This document shows positions 24,374 to 38,442 of a stretch of DNA of 64,000 nt, piece after piece. Origin of the DNA: Urechis unicinctus (Eukaryota; Annelida; Polychaeta; Xenopneusta; Urechidae); the NCBI GenBank assembly GCA_034190875.2, contig CM067348.1, positions 6,623,063-6,687,062 on the forward strand, written 5' to 3'. Made by a program: the position numbers and the translations under genes. Each line of letters opens with the position of its first letter. Positions within the stretch are counted from its first letter, which is position 1. Under the pieces are notes generated by a model. It was not told where the DNA came from. It worked only from the letters and a program-made list of their open reading frames with translations, and did no database searches.

Positions 24374-27300
24374 GTATGTATTTAGTACTTATTTGAAATA
24401 AACACGACAAAAACAACGACTACTTACCAATATACATTTTATTGTTTGCTTAACTTATGCATCAAAACAAAAATAGGACATTACTCAAATACAAGACACA
24501 TAGGAAGTTTGCTTCTTTGTGGTACACTACATGCGCAGGATATTTAAGTTTATGATGTAAAGGCAACAAATGCTTTGATTTTGATTCACTTTATGAAAAG
24601 ACGCCCAATGGGTACTGCTTTGAGAATATGGGAAGCGATAATTCTTGGATCAAGCCATTTCTATATGTTCAAAACTGAGGAAGGTGCGGAAAAGTCAAAG
24701 TCTTTGTAATGAATAGTGTTTAGCAGCTATATCAACCTGTATCAACAGACATGTAGAGCTAAGCACATCTTATTCAGTTATATGCATTATAATGTGATTT
24801 ATTTTTCAGATTAGACAGCGGCTGCTTGTTAGAATAAATCCAGCGATATATCGTTATTGCGTCGCACGATTACAAGCCCAGAGATTAAAATGAGCAATTG
24901 TTTAAAAGTAGCCTACATCTGAATCTGTGGCATAAAGCCCTGTTTGTCATATGTGAATACTCGAGAGGTGGTAATACAGATGTTGCTATATAGAGAAACC
25001 ACCTGGCAAAAACTAAACGGTTGAACCTATTGATTTATCAACCTCCGGTTTGTTGGTGTTAACCCCCGTCCTCTCACGGAAAATAAGCCCTGATACGCTG
25101 GTGGCCACGAAACAATGTTGTGTTGCGTAATAAGACTCGAGTAAAGATGCACAAAGATTATCTTTTTATGTTTGCCAAATGCTACTGTTAGCGATATTGT
25201 TCAAGAATAAACACACATTACGGATTTTATGCCATCCCATACACATTGACGAAGACTCAAGTTGTCTGTTTATAGTGAGTTATTCTTTCCCGATTGCCTT
25301 TCCAGCGATTAAGACACAATGTAGGCGCATGTCAATGCCCTGCAATTAACTGCACAATGCGCACTGCATGCACACCGAATAGATATCTGGTATATAGTTT
25401 GACCATGGCAATAGTCAGACTCATGTTCACTATTTTGCAAGACAAGACCCATGCGACAATCTTCATCTGCTTAATACATTAGATCTGTGACAGTAGCCGG
25501 GTAATGGTTGTAATGCATTAAAAACTATTTCTACATTCTTCTCAAACCAGGCGACAACATTGCGTGTCTGTGGGTAAGCGTTTAAGAGCTCGTGCTAATG
25601 CGTTAAATCGATTATCCAGGTAGCAGTATTATGAAGATGGTTGGTGCATGTATATTTTTATATGGTCGTGGCGCATGAGCTTCAGCGTGAAAGTAAGCAA
25701 AATATATCGTATGCGTCTACATGTGATAACGTGCTGTTTATGCAGCTAGCCGGTCATTTAGAACACGCTTGCTGGTTTCAATATTTTGTCACCACATGAT
25801 TACCAGAGATATAACGATCTCACAACCAAAATAAGCCACATCTTTTTTCGTGCAAATTCTCATGAAATTTTAATTTGTCTTTTTCATGTTACTGCACGTG
25901 CTATTACCTTTCAATTGCAGTACATAGTTGGACCAGAAACAAACAGGGATTGAGATAATGCAATGTGCTACATATGTACCCAATCATCTTTCCCCATGTC
26001 GCTTTCCAGTGAGCTGGGTAATCGTTAGATGCCATAGAAAGTGCTTGCGGTAGTGGGGCTCAGAATCTTGTGTCAAGGTGCATAGTATTTGTGAGCCCTA
26101 AATTGATTACTTAGTTATATCTTGACATTTGAATATCAGTACAAAATCTAATAATGATTGAAAGCCTCACAGCATGGCAATATTCAAAGTTTTGTCTTAT
26201 TATAATTGCCACATCTCTGAATTACTTTATACTTTTCGCATTATCAAGTTGCAGTATGATACATCTGCCGTATTTTCAAGTCGTGCTCAGCGAAATCAAT
26301 CTCTGTTATGTATGTTGCCATTCTTATATATATGTGTAAATGTGCTTTTCTTAAGTGTCTGTGCCAGACAAATAGAACAATCCTATTCATTTTGGGGAAA
26401 ACGCGAGTGTCGTCTCAATTAATCTGAGATCGCTCAAGTAACTATGCACATCGTTTCAAATTTTCCGACTAGCAATGCCCAGTTTATCTGACCAATTTTG
26501 TTTTTAAAACCAAAGGAAAAAAAAGCGGGCGAATCCCCTTTGCTTTGTATTCAGAACACCATTGTTAAATGTCAGTTAGCGTTTTTGGAAGATTTTGTAA
26601 TTCAAGGATTAGATTAGTTTCAATTGTTTACCTAAATAACGTTTAATACCTTAGCCATTAGCATTCTTTTATCTGGGCTATCATATATTACGTCACTAAG
26701 CTAGGAATCTTAAAAGGTTTGAAAACGTTCAAATGAATAACAAGAAGCATATGATAATATAGGACCCTGTTAGTGTAAGTTGCAGTTGTCTATGGTCGAA
26801 AATCGGATCTATGATGTTATAGGCCCTATGAGATCATCAATTTTCACCCTCCCATAACGCTAAATTGCAATGTTAGTGTTGAATCGAAATACCTGGTTTG
26901 GGCGTAACTTCAACTATCAATCGGAAAGGCACAGGCATGGGCAACGATCGTCAATTGACCTAATGGTTGCACGTGACTCATCGGACAGTGGTACCGCAGT
27001 GGTCAAAATACAAATGATAAATGACGTAGTGTTTGTCCAATTTCAGTAATGTCACATAACTCATCGTTTTACAGTCGCCGAATTCGATTAAACTGCAAAA
27101 CCAATCTGTGATAATTTCAAAGTAATTATCACAATCAATTCACCGCATGAGAATACGGCAACCGTTTATAACTAAATTCCGTAATAATGAAATTGCAGCA
27201 TTGATTTCTATTGTATTTGTTAAAATGACAATCATCGTATCCGTTTATATTCCATGTTGGTGAATTTGGCACCAGCAAACTGACGCACACGATGCTGTAT

Positions 27301-27386
27301 ACCCATAGATAGATCACAGCGGGATTTATGCAATGTAATATGAAGACTTTCACAAAGCAAATGGTCAAACACGTGACAATAACTAC

Positions 27387-27591
<205 letters not shown>

Positions 27592-29682
27592 TATCATTAA
27601 CCCCTCTGTCCCTCACTCTCTTAATCTCCCTCTCGTTTTATCTCTCTTATCGCTCTATGAATTCGCAGAAAGCGATCTGTCATAGTCTATACAAACATGC
27701 GTTATTATGAGGGGTCTGCTGCGTTAACAGCCGTTAATGAACTATTTGTCAGATTGCCTAAAGGTATTGACCAGTCCTGCCTTTTGAATTCCGAGCAGAC
27801 TAGATCGCTAGCCAGGTAGGTGATCCAATAACCGCGTGTAGTGTAAAAGGCACTATCTAAATTGGTTGCCATTCGGATGATATTAATTAAACACGAATGT
27901 GTCAAAACTAGTTCAAAAAAAAGAATGCCATATGTCGGATACAACATGATAGCACATTCCATGTGAATATTAAGGTAGATGGCCATTTCTCTTTGAATGC
28001 TGCATGAGGTGAATCAACCCGCTTTAGGTGTGTGTTTCCTTATTGAAGAACATGGTAAAGTGCTTTGATTCATCTATTCCGTGCATTACATTATTGCGTT
28101 TATGCCCGATACAAGATGCAACTGCCTCAAACATTTCAGTTGCATTCAGAATAGCCAATTATATACCTGAATTCAACCTTTGCACCTGGATCCATTTACA
28201 TTTGTTAGCCGCGAAAATGTCTTGTAGAGCTGTACTTTTCGTTGAGTATCAATCTATTTTAAAGTATTAACGTATCAACATTCATAGAGCGTTCCCCAAT
28301 GGAATGCATCAGCACACTCTTTATGCTTGAGGCTGTCTGTCAAAGTGACTAGTTAACATTAGAAATGACATTCCTAATTCCAAAAATCGAAAGTTGTTTT
28401 TTAACCGTCTTCGTTCAATACTGACATTTTTGTCTAGCTTCTTGAGTATGTCAATACGCTAAGTCTAGGTGTTCAGCAATGATATACGAGATCTTCAGTT
28501 ATTGCATTGTACTTGCTTGCTATGACTTACCATGATAGACATTACTTTGATTCACACCAATTGCCAACACACTCGAATCCCAAATTTGTAATATGTGTGC
28601 TTACGGTCTTGCTAAATATATACAAAGGAACATGCTTGAATGGTGTATCTGAATAGTCCAATAAGACACACGTATATAAAATTATAGTCTTTTTGATGAG
28701 AAATACGGTAGAATGAGATCATAAGTATTATTCCCCCCAATAGACTCTGCAGAGACCAAAGCAAGCGATGATGTGCGTTATGATAACCTTGAAAACACCC
28801 TGATTGATTGAGCGACAAATATAAACATGATAATCATACCGTCCGCCATTAACCGCTGTACCGTTAGGGACTGTTATATAAATAACACGTATTGTGCAAA
28901 TAACAAACAAGTTTCGCGGTACAGAATAAATCGCTCACACTCACTTTCTATTATTGTTATCACACCGGCCAATACCAACACCTGGAACAGAGCCTCTAGC
29001 ATCCGCCGTATTATTGACGGATATCTGTTTAACAGTGCAAATTGCTGTTCCCGATGTATTGCTGCATTAGTCAGATCAAATTCAGCATGTGAACATGGTA
29101 TTCAGTCGCGGAGGGCTGTGCGCAGTTGGGGCGAATGGCAAACGAAGGCAGTCACTAAGCCAAGTCAGTTTATTCAACGAGGGCGTTCGGTTTCGCCTGA
29201 CTGATGATATATAAACTATTATCCTACATGTCGCTGGCACCTGTCGCCTGAGCCCGCAACAGAACGATCGCGTGATGTGGTTTTCCGTCATCTACGTATG
29301 CGCATGCACTCAAACTAAGAAGTGTGACGAGCGGATGGGGATAGTTCCGTTAAGTGTTAACTTAAAGACCTTTATAAAGTGGCAATGCTTGAAATAGCCA
29401 ATAGACATCTTACCGTTTTGGATCCCTCGAACATCTACTTTCCTCACTCATTCAATCTTCCCATCCAGGTGGTAATTAACGTCGTACTTCAACTGATAAG
29501 CGTGTAGAGTTCTTCGCGCATACATGAGAACGCAATAGAGGCTCCCGGAAGCGAATCATATTGCGATTTGCTGGGATGATAATATATAAGAGGATTCAAA
29601 CTTTCTTTTCCTTCGAAATGGAGATAAATGCAAATTAGAACAAAGTACAGCAACAATTTCGTTAGGTGAAAAAACATCTTTG

Positions 29683-29692
29683 GCGCATGCGC
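29683..29692. promoter_or_regulatory. GCGCATGCGC palindrome (NRF-1-type site), unit 1
   Basis: Exact palindromic NRF-1 consensus core in otherwise AT-rich DNA. No gene start is recognised beside it. Confidence 0.25.
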
Positions 29693-29937
29693 ATCTAGAA
29701 GAAATGCACACTATCAATTGACTCCATAAGTGAAAAAGCGCTAAGACAGTGGAAGCTTCAATGGTCGATGCTAGTTGGCCAACCAACAAGAGGTAATATT
29801 GAGGGAGCAATAGTTGCGACATATGTTCTTAAGAAATATTCATGCATTTAATCTCGTCATGTTGGCTCTCTCGTATATTGAACGCCAGTGAGGTATATCA
29901 TTGTATAAATTAGGTTTAGTGAAGATAAACTTGCGGG

Positions 29938-30237
29938 TTACAAGCTGGGATAGCTGACAGAGCACCAGTGGTGCTTTATGGAAACGTGGGAGACGCGGTA
30001 GTGAACGAAAAGCATGTGATGAAGTTGGAAGTTGCGGAGATGCGCTGCCTGCGAACCATCAGAGGTGTAGCACACGGAGATGGAATGAGAAACGAAGACA
30101 TAAGAAACAAGGTGAAGGTGGCGCATCTGATGGTCAGGATGAGATTGGGCAGATTGCGATGGTATGGTTACTTGAAGCGAAGGGACGAAGACGAGATGGT
30201 GCGGTAGGCATTAGACAGAACAATGGCAGGGCGATAG
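29938..30237 (+). pseudogene. LINE reverse-transcriptase C-terminal fragment, unit 1
   Basis: The frame reads LYGNVGDAVVNEKHVMKLEV, then AEMRCLRTIRGVAHGDGMRN and RLGRLRWYGYLKRRDEDEMV. This is the typical C-terminal end of non-LTR (RTE/BovB-like or related) reverse transcriptases, with the conserved LEV.EMR.LR, RNE.IR and RLRWYGH-type signatures. A stop follows R at 30,205, then ALDRTMAGR continues in frame as in these proteins. The catalytic palm (YADD) is missing. It is joined directly to BEL sequence. Unit 2 has one extra A near 41,031 that shifts this frame. Confidence 0.8.
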
Positions 30238-31084
30238 GTGAGGTGGGGATGCCTCTTTACCTGCCTAACTACCAGAGCCATACATATCGAAGTGGCTTAT
30301 TCCTTAGATACGGATACCTTCATACAAGCTTTGCAGAGGTTCATAGCTCGACGAGGAGAGCCTCGTGTGATACGATCCGACAATGGAACAAACTTTGTCG
30401 GGGCACGCAAAGAACTTTCAGATGCCCTTAAAGAGTGGAACCAGGAACAAATCCATGGCTACCTGTTGCAGAAACATGTTAGATGGTTGTTCAACCCGCC
30501 AGCTGCTTCTCACATGGGTGGCGTGTGGGAAAGACAGATCAGGACAGTGCGGGCTCTCATCCTTGGACTTGGTGGTGAACAAACCCTTACCGATGAAACC
30601 CTGAGCACTTTGATGTGTAATGTAGAAAAGCATCGTCAATGGCAGACCTTTAACTAAGCTCTCAGAGGATCCCACCGACCCAAGGCCACTAACGCCAAAT
30701 CATCTTCTACTTCTGAGGGATGGCCCCTCTCTGCCGCCTGGGAAGTTCGTCCTACAGGATCTCTATCGACGCAAATGGAGGCAGGTGAATTACCTCAGTG
30801 ATGTGTTCTGGAGTCGTTGGCTTAAAGAATATCTCCCATCTCTACAGGAAAGGCAAAAGTGGCTACTGCCTAACAGGAACTTACAGTCAGGAGATCTTGT
30901 GCTGATAAGTTATGAGAACACTCCGAGAAACCGGTGGCCTCTTGGTCTGGTTGTGCAGACGTACCCAGGACAGGACGATCTTGTAAGGAGCGTTAAGATT
31001 AAGACGCAGAATGGTATCTTCGAACGTCCTGCCTCCAAAGTGTGCTTGCTGGAGGCCAATCTCGTAAACCATGATGTTAATTGA
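30238..31084 (+). pseudogene. BEL/Pao integrase plus DUF5641 fragment, unit 1 (frameshifted)
   Basis: The frame opens with RWGCLFTCLTTRAIHIEV, the standard start of the second half of the BEL/Pao integrase. RSDNGTNF carries the second catalytic D and SHMGGVWERQIR the catalytic E. The C-terminal DUF5641-like region follows ([12 protein letters not shown]). The first catalytic D, RT, RNase H, protease and gag are absent. One extra A at about 30,626-30,629 shifts the frame relative to unit 2 and splits the protein. Not functional. Confidence 0.9.
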
Positions 31085-31374
31085 ACTCTAGTTTAAGGTT
31101 AGAGATTACAGTGTATTTGAACTTTTGCACTTTATCTGAATATTTCAGCGAGTTTGTGTTCTCAAAGTTTGAGATTTAATGATTTACGAGTGTTTCCTAC
31201 TTTGCAATTGTGTTTAGTTAAGGGGTACAATGTATAACCTACAAGTGTATTCTGAGTTTTGATTGATTCTGTATGGCATTCAAGTATGAGTAGCCAGTCA
31301 TGTGTGTAATGTACTCAGGATTTCTTTTTGAATCCGTCCTCTTCGTTTAGTATGATGCTCCCTAGTTGCATCAT

Positions 31375-31385
31375 AGGGGCCGGGA
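31375..31385 (+). other. Polypurine tract of the BEL element, unit 1
   Basis: aggggccggga lies immediately before the TG that opens the LTR, the standard position for plus-strand primer generation. Confidence 0.7.
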
Positions 31386-31796
31386 TGTAACGGACGGTAG
31401 GGAATGGGGTTTTATTAAAGGGCATGACGTAACGACTTGATGTGTGGAGATTTAGTTTGCTGCGGAAGGCGAAGCCATGTGCTTTAGATTTCACAGATTA
31501 CCCAGTGTTTTATTATGTTTCCCAGCGTGGTAAAAAATCTGTGATATATTTAAGTAGTTAATGTCAAACGTTATTGTTTGTGTTTCTTACCTGTAGTATG
31601 TCAACTATATTATCGCCCAGTGCTAAATTTATATGCAAATTCATGGTTGTAATTTGAAGATCTGATTTGTTGTACAATGTGTTTTTCAGTTTAACCGTAA
31701 CGTAACCGTATCATACTGTACCGTACCGTATCACGCGTCAAGCACCAAGGGAATAAAAGAAAACCCATAATTCCATTCTTAATGTTATTCGTAACA
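31386..31796 (+). mobile_element. BEL/Pao 3' LTR, unit 1 (411 bp)
   Basis: Starts TGTAACGGACGG after the polypurine tract and ends TTCGTAACA, giving TGT.ACG inverted ends. An AATAAA lies near 31,752. About 300 bases separate the integrase stop from the LTR start, as usual for BEL. The matching LTR in unit 2 has the same 411-bp length. No 5' LTR exists because the element is 5'-truncated. Confidence 0.8.
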
Positions 31797-32104
31797 TCGA
31801 TTGTAACCCTTTCTTGTGATAAGAACACCAAACCTTCGACCATCGATATCAGGATTCTGTTTGTTGCCCTCAAACGAGTTGAGTTCCTATAACGAGCGAT
31901 TACTTTAATCTCGGATAATATCCCTCAAACACCGCCTATTGTCAGCTATAGGGATGCTGGACAGTGTCTATCACGTTTCACACTTAGTTTTTTCCACACG
32001 TCTCGTGAAAAATAGGAAACGGGAATACGTTATTGACGTCAAAGACGAGGTCACCGTCAGTCACGTTATAAAAGAGCAGAATAATTAACATATTAAATGT
32101 TTGC

Positions 32105-32480
32105 TCGAATTCTTACATCTTTTACTGTTGTGTCCATAACTTCGGGTTTATATTGTTGTGCCCATAACATAATGGCTATATATTTTTGTGTCCATATCTT
32201 AATGTCTATAAAGCTGTACCCATATGTTAGTGCCTTTACTGTTGTGTCCGTACCTGTCTATACAGCTGTGTCAATAACTTATATTCGATGCTGTTGTACT
32301 CAAAACTTACCGTTTTGCCCCTAAGTGTCTTACTGTTATGCCCACTACTTAGTGGCTGCACCTTTGTACCAATAACTTAGCGTTTTTACAGCTGTACTCA
32401 TAGGTCAATGTTTATACTGCCATATCAGTATAAACATATGTGCTTATACTGTTGTAGCCATAACGTATAATCTCCACAGT
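32105..32480. repeat. About 29-bp degenerate minisatellite in unit 2
   Basis: Counterpart of 20,590-20,905, with one or two extra repeat blocks around 32,150-32,200. Confidence 0.75.
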
Positions 32481-32501
32481 TAGGTTCATTATTTAGTGTC
32501 A

Positions 32502-32655
<154 letters not shown>

Positions 32656-34238
32656 AGCAGGGAGCCCATTTAAACGCCACGTCCACACAGGCTAATAATT
32701 GCGCACAGCCAGGTGCTGCCTTGTGATGTAGGTAACACTGCAAAGCAACGGCAAAGTAATGCTATTTAATTAATATGGTTTTGACAGCGTCATAGCTTGT
32801 TCTTTCTCGTTTGTATCATGAAGCTTTAGTTATAATATTGAGAGAATTAATTATTAGGCCCATCTGTTTGGAAAAAAGAACTCATTAAACCCGTTAAGAT
32901 CGTTTTCTTATTGGTCACGGGACGTATTTCGAAACACCACACCAAGAAATGGTGGTTTTGCATACGCGTAGTTACTGGTTTAATTTGATATACATTTGTA
33001 AAATTGTGTAAAAAAAGTTCGGATGCTGTTTTCAGTTCGAATCAATGATTTTGTGTTGCCAGTTTCATGTAAGGATAATAAACGAGTCATTGTAGCAAGT
33101 ACACAAAAATGGAAGCAAAATAAAAATTGCACAAAATCGTCATAATTACCATGAGCATCACGATTGACATTGTTATCAGGAATTTAATCATCATCGTCAT
33201 ATTTACCGTTCTCATCACCATGATGATTAACAGCACACTCATTACCAACAGCATAATCATCACCATTATCAACATCATCATCATTTTAACTTTCATCGTC
33301 TTCAATTCCCCTCCACAATACCATACTCAGCATCAACCTGTCACGATCATTCTACTTTCATCAAACGTTTGCCAATATTGCGATCATGATGTTTGTTATA
33401 ATGTGAATAGGAGGAGGAGGATAATGATAAAAGCGAACAGGGCGAGAGTAATGGATAATGACCATTGTCATGTTAAGAATATTTCTATCTTCGTTATGAG
33501 TGAATAAAAAGGTCGGTGTATTGATGTATAGGTAGCGTAGGATTGACATGCTAGTCCCAGTTTTCAAGGGCAAAGGTGCTTGGGGCAGTGATAGTTATTA
33601 AGAACATACATCAGCGATGCTTACTTTAATATTTTCTTTTTCTTCGAAATTATTTAGGATGAGATCCATCCAGGCGTCCAGTGATTTATAACATGTTAAG
33701 TCGTTTGGCAGTATGGCAATGAATGTGTTCTCTGAGTTCAGAGCAGCTCATCCGCAGTTAATATATCCGTAGATACTGCTCGGAGCCATTTCTAAAGACA
33801 CTTTGGAAAATGCAGTGTCAACCGCTGTGCAACAAGTGTCATTGGTCGTTGTCGTTTTGTGGGAATCCTTAGCAATTGGTATAAATAATGTAAGTGTAGA
33901 CTTCACACATCCTTATATGTGGTTGGTTTATGGCACAGGTGGGACCTACGCATGGAAGGTGAATGATGACAGGCTACCTATCATCACAGGGCGTGGAAGT
34001 TGCGGAAGCCAGAGTTTGCTTCGGCTCTCAAAAAGACCAGTAAACCCTACCACAGATAGAGACAACAGGTGTTCCTGCAAATTAGATCATGAGGATAATA
34101 GAATGTAACTGCATGGTAATCATAGAAATGAAGCTTCAAGCTTCAACTAACATGATTTTCATCCAATTTTATATTATGTGCACTGTAAGTACACAGATGA
34201 CCCACAGTTTAAATTATTTTATTATTATATAATTGCAG

Positions 34239-34432
34239 TTCATTAGGAACAAGAACAGCATACTATATCATGCTGGTTACTTTGGACACAAACTGCATCT
34301 GGACCAGAATGAAAAGTTGCTCATTTTTGGCGTGACACATGTGGTGACAGTGGACGGATACAGCAGTCAGATAGTGGCCCATTCATCAATGCGGAGGAAA
34401 AATAACCTCACAATTTATGAAGATATCATCAG
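34239..34432 (+). CDS. Integrase/DDE-like exon, unit 2 (diverged copy)
   Basis: Same borders and 194-bp length as in unit 1. Protein changes relative to units 1 and 3 are P to L in KLPIF, A to T in VVAVDG, P to R in SMPRKN and I to T in NLIIY. The residue D22 and the DGYS motif are kept. With the donor of the upstream candidate exon deleted (33,836) and the KPEK exon donor mutated, this copy looks like a pseudogene in the making. Confidence 0.6.
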
Positions 34433-35536
34433 GTGAATATGGCGCAATAGGATGATGGTTATCGCATACATCCAACTTGTATATTTGTTTTATATGATTG
34501 CCCTTTAAAGAAATTGAATGTGATGCTGTTGATTATCATAGTTGTAGTAGATGTCCTAGATGATATGATTTTTCCTTTAATAAGATACAAGATTGGAAAC
34601 CTCGGTCACATTCAGTATGCAGGGTCGTGATAGTTCTGTTATTTTCATTATCTCTCTCTGCACGGTTTATGCATGTAGTTTTTTCCAATATGATATTGGA
34701 GTTGCGACTGTCTATTATTGTGAGACATAATAACCTTTGTGAGGTGGGTGGTGGGATTTGTGAAAAAGAGGTGCTACCAGGTCCGTACAAAAAAACACGG
34801 GATAGGACAATATATAACATTGCTTACACACTTATATAAATGAACTCTCAACTTACAGAAATAAATGTTAGCATGATTTCGTGTTGTTGTCGCGTCAGTC
34901 AGATCAAGTGTGATGCGTTTGCTGTCAGAATACAATACAGTGTCTTACATTGATAAACTTCTCGAATAATTGTCACAGGGCTCAAAATTTATTCGTTCCC
35001 GGTCAGATTAGGTGGCGCTTGCTAAAATTTGACGAGCTCAAACTTGGGAGACAAATGTTGCCAAAAGTTGGTACTTTCGCATGATTATTCAAACGTGTAT
35101 GTAATGGGGAAAAACATATAAACCGTCTGATATGACACTAGATATGACAATTAATAACTTTTCCATCAACGACAGGGTTGCTTAATACTAAAGCAAGAAT
35201 CTGATCGAAGTGAGGAAAGCACTTAACATTTCTACCATAGACACGTATCTAGTAGTCAAACAATGAGTTGGCACTGGAAACTGATATTAATCGACATTGA
35301 TGCAATTGCCTACACTGCACTGTACCATGTCCGATATTATTTCGAGCACATTGTTACCATCATAGTTAGCTACACATCGAAATCGAGCTGCACAAACTAC
35401 AGCTTCTGGGCGATTAATCTAGGTGTTTTAGGTTATGTTAGGTGATTTGTTGCAGTAAGGATTAAAGCATTACATATATGTGGTGAGCTAGCAAACTAAC
35501 TAATATAGTATTGTTATGTTTCTAATGAATATGCAG

Positions 35537-35657
35537 AAGCCAGAAAAGTGGATGTTTTCAGTCGATGAGCTTAATGAGTACAATGGCTATGTAGCAAGCA
35601 TAGCCAACATATCTATCATGTATGACCAGCAAATTTGCGATTGGAACTACAATACCG
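35537..35657 (+). pseudogene. KPEKW candidate exon, unit 2, donor lost
   Basis: Peptide almost unchanged (one D to G in EYNDY), but the donor T|GTATGT has become G|GCATGT, which is not a usable GC-type donor by consensus. Confidence 0.45.
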
Positions 35658-38246
35658 GCATGTATTTAGTGCTTATTTAAAATAAACACGACAAAAGCAA
35701 CGACTACTTACCAATATACATTTTCAATTGTTTAGAAGTAGCCTACATTTGAATCTGTGGCATAAAGCCCTGTTTGTCATATGTGAATACTCGAGAGGTG
35801 GTAATACAGATGTTGCTATATAGAGAAACCACCTGGCAAAAACTAAACGGTTGAGCCTATTGATTTATCAACCTCCGGTTTGTTGGTGTTAACCCCCGTC
35901 CTCTCACATTGCACGCTGTTTTTGACACGTGATGCGGAATATAAGCCCTGATACACTAATGGCCACGAAACAATGTTGTGTTGCGTAATAAGACTCGAGT
36001 AAAGATGCACAAAGATTATCTTTTTATGTTTGCCAAATGCTACTGTTAGCGTTATTGTTAAAAAATAAACACACATTACGGATTTTATGCCATCCCATAC
36101 GCATTGCCGAAGACTCAAGTTGTCTGTTTATAGTGAGTTATTCTTTCCCGATTGCCTTTCCAGCGATTAAGACACAATGAAGGCGCATGTCAATGCCCTG
36201 CAATTAACTGCACAATGCGCACTGCATGCACACCGAATAGATATCTGGTATATAGTTTGACCATGGCAATAGTCAGACTCATGCTCACTATTTTGCAAGA
36301 CAAGACCCATGCGACAATCTTCATCTGCTAAATACATTAGATCTGTGACAGAAGCCGGGTAATGCTTGTAATGTATCAAAAACTATTTCTACATTCTTCT
36401 CAAACCAGGTGACAACATTGCGTGTGTGTGGGTAAGCGTTTAAGAGCTCGTGCTAATGCGTTAAATCGATTATCCATGTAGCAGTATTATGAAGATGGTT
36501 GGTGCATGTATATTTTTATATGGTCGTGGCGCATGAGCTTCAGCGTGGAAGTAAGCAAAATATATCGTATGCGTCTACATGTGATAACGTGCTGTTTATG
36601 CAGCTAGCCGGTCATTTAGAACACGCTTGCTGGTTTCAATATTTTGTCACCATATGATTACCAGAGATATAACGATCTCACAACCAAAATAAGCCACATC
36701 TTTTTTCGTGCAAATTCTCATGAAATTTTAATTTGTCTTTTTCATGTTACTGCACGTGCTATTACCTTTCAATTGCAGTACATAGTTGGACCAGAAACAA
36801 ACAGGGATTGAGATAATGCAATGTGCTACATATGTACCCAATCATCTTTCCCCATGTCGCTTTCCAGTGAGCTGGGTAATCGTTAGATGCCATAGAAAGT
36901 GCTTGCGGTAGTGGGGCTCAGAATCTTGTGTCAAGGTGCATAGTATTTGTGAGCCCTAAATTGATTACTTAGTTATATCTTGACATTTGAATATCAGTAC
37001 AAAATCTAATAATGATTGAAAGCCTCACAGCATGGCAATATTCAAAGTTTTGTCTTATTATAATTGCCACATCTCTGAATTACTTTATACTTTTCGCATT
37101 ATCAAGTTGCAGTATGATACATCTGCCGTATTTTCAAGTCGTGCTCAGCGAAAAATCAATCTCTGTTATGTATGTTGCCATTCTTATATATATGTGTAAA
37201 TGTGCTTTTCTTAAGTGTCTGTGCCAGACAAATAGAACAATCCTATTCATTTTGGGGAAAACGCGAGTGTCGTCTCAATTAATCTGAGATCGCTCAAGTA
37301 ACTATGCACATCGTTTCAAATTTTCCGACTAGCAATGCCCAGTTTATCTGACCAATTTTGTTTTTAAAACCAAAGGAAAAAAAAAGCGGGCGAATCCCCT
37401 TTGCTTTGTATTCAGAACACCATTGTTAAATGTCAGTTAGAGTTTTTGGAAGATTTTGTAATTCAAGGATTAGATTAGTTTCAATTGTTTACCTAAATAA
37501 CGTTTAATACCTTAGCCATTAGCATTCTTTTATCTGGGCTATCATATATTACGTCACTAAGCTAGGAATCTTAAAAGGTTTGAAAACGTTCAAATGAATA
37601 ACAAGAAGCATATGATAATATAGGACCCTGTTAGTGTAAGTTGCAGTTGTCTATGGTCGAAAATCGGATCTATGATGTTATAGGCCCTATTAGATCATCA
37701 ATTTTCACCCTCCCATAACGCTAAATTGCAATGTTAGTGTTGAATCGAAATACCTGGTTTTGGGCGTAACTTCAACTATCAATCGGAAAGGCACAGGCAT
37801 GGGCAACGATCGTCAATTGACCTAAAGGTTGCACGTGACTCATCGGACAGTGGTACCGCAGTGGTCAAAATACAAATGATAAATGACGTAGTGTTTGTCC
37901 AATTTCAGTAATGTCACATAACTCATCGTTTTACAGTCGCCGAATTCGATTAAACTGCAAAACCAATCTGTGATAATTTCAAAGTAATTATCACAATCAA
38001 TTCACCGCATGAGAATACGGCAACCGTTTATAACTAAATTCCGTAATAATGAAATTGCAGCATTGATTTCTATTGTATTTGTTAAAATGACAATCATCGT
38101 ATCCGTTTATATTCCATGTTGGTGAATTTGGCACCAGCAAACTGACGCACACGATGCTGTATACCCATAGATAGATCACAGCGGGATTTATGCAATGTAA
38201 TATGAAGACTTTCACAAAGCAAATGGTCAAACACGTGACAATAACT

Positions 38247-38442
<196 letters not shown>

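Noticed and set aside
28827-29204. 125-codon frame, 127 codons in unit 2 through an in-frame 6-bp difference
   Set aside because: The in-frame indel looks like selection, but the units are too similar for this to mean much. No family resemblance, no splice or promoter context.
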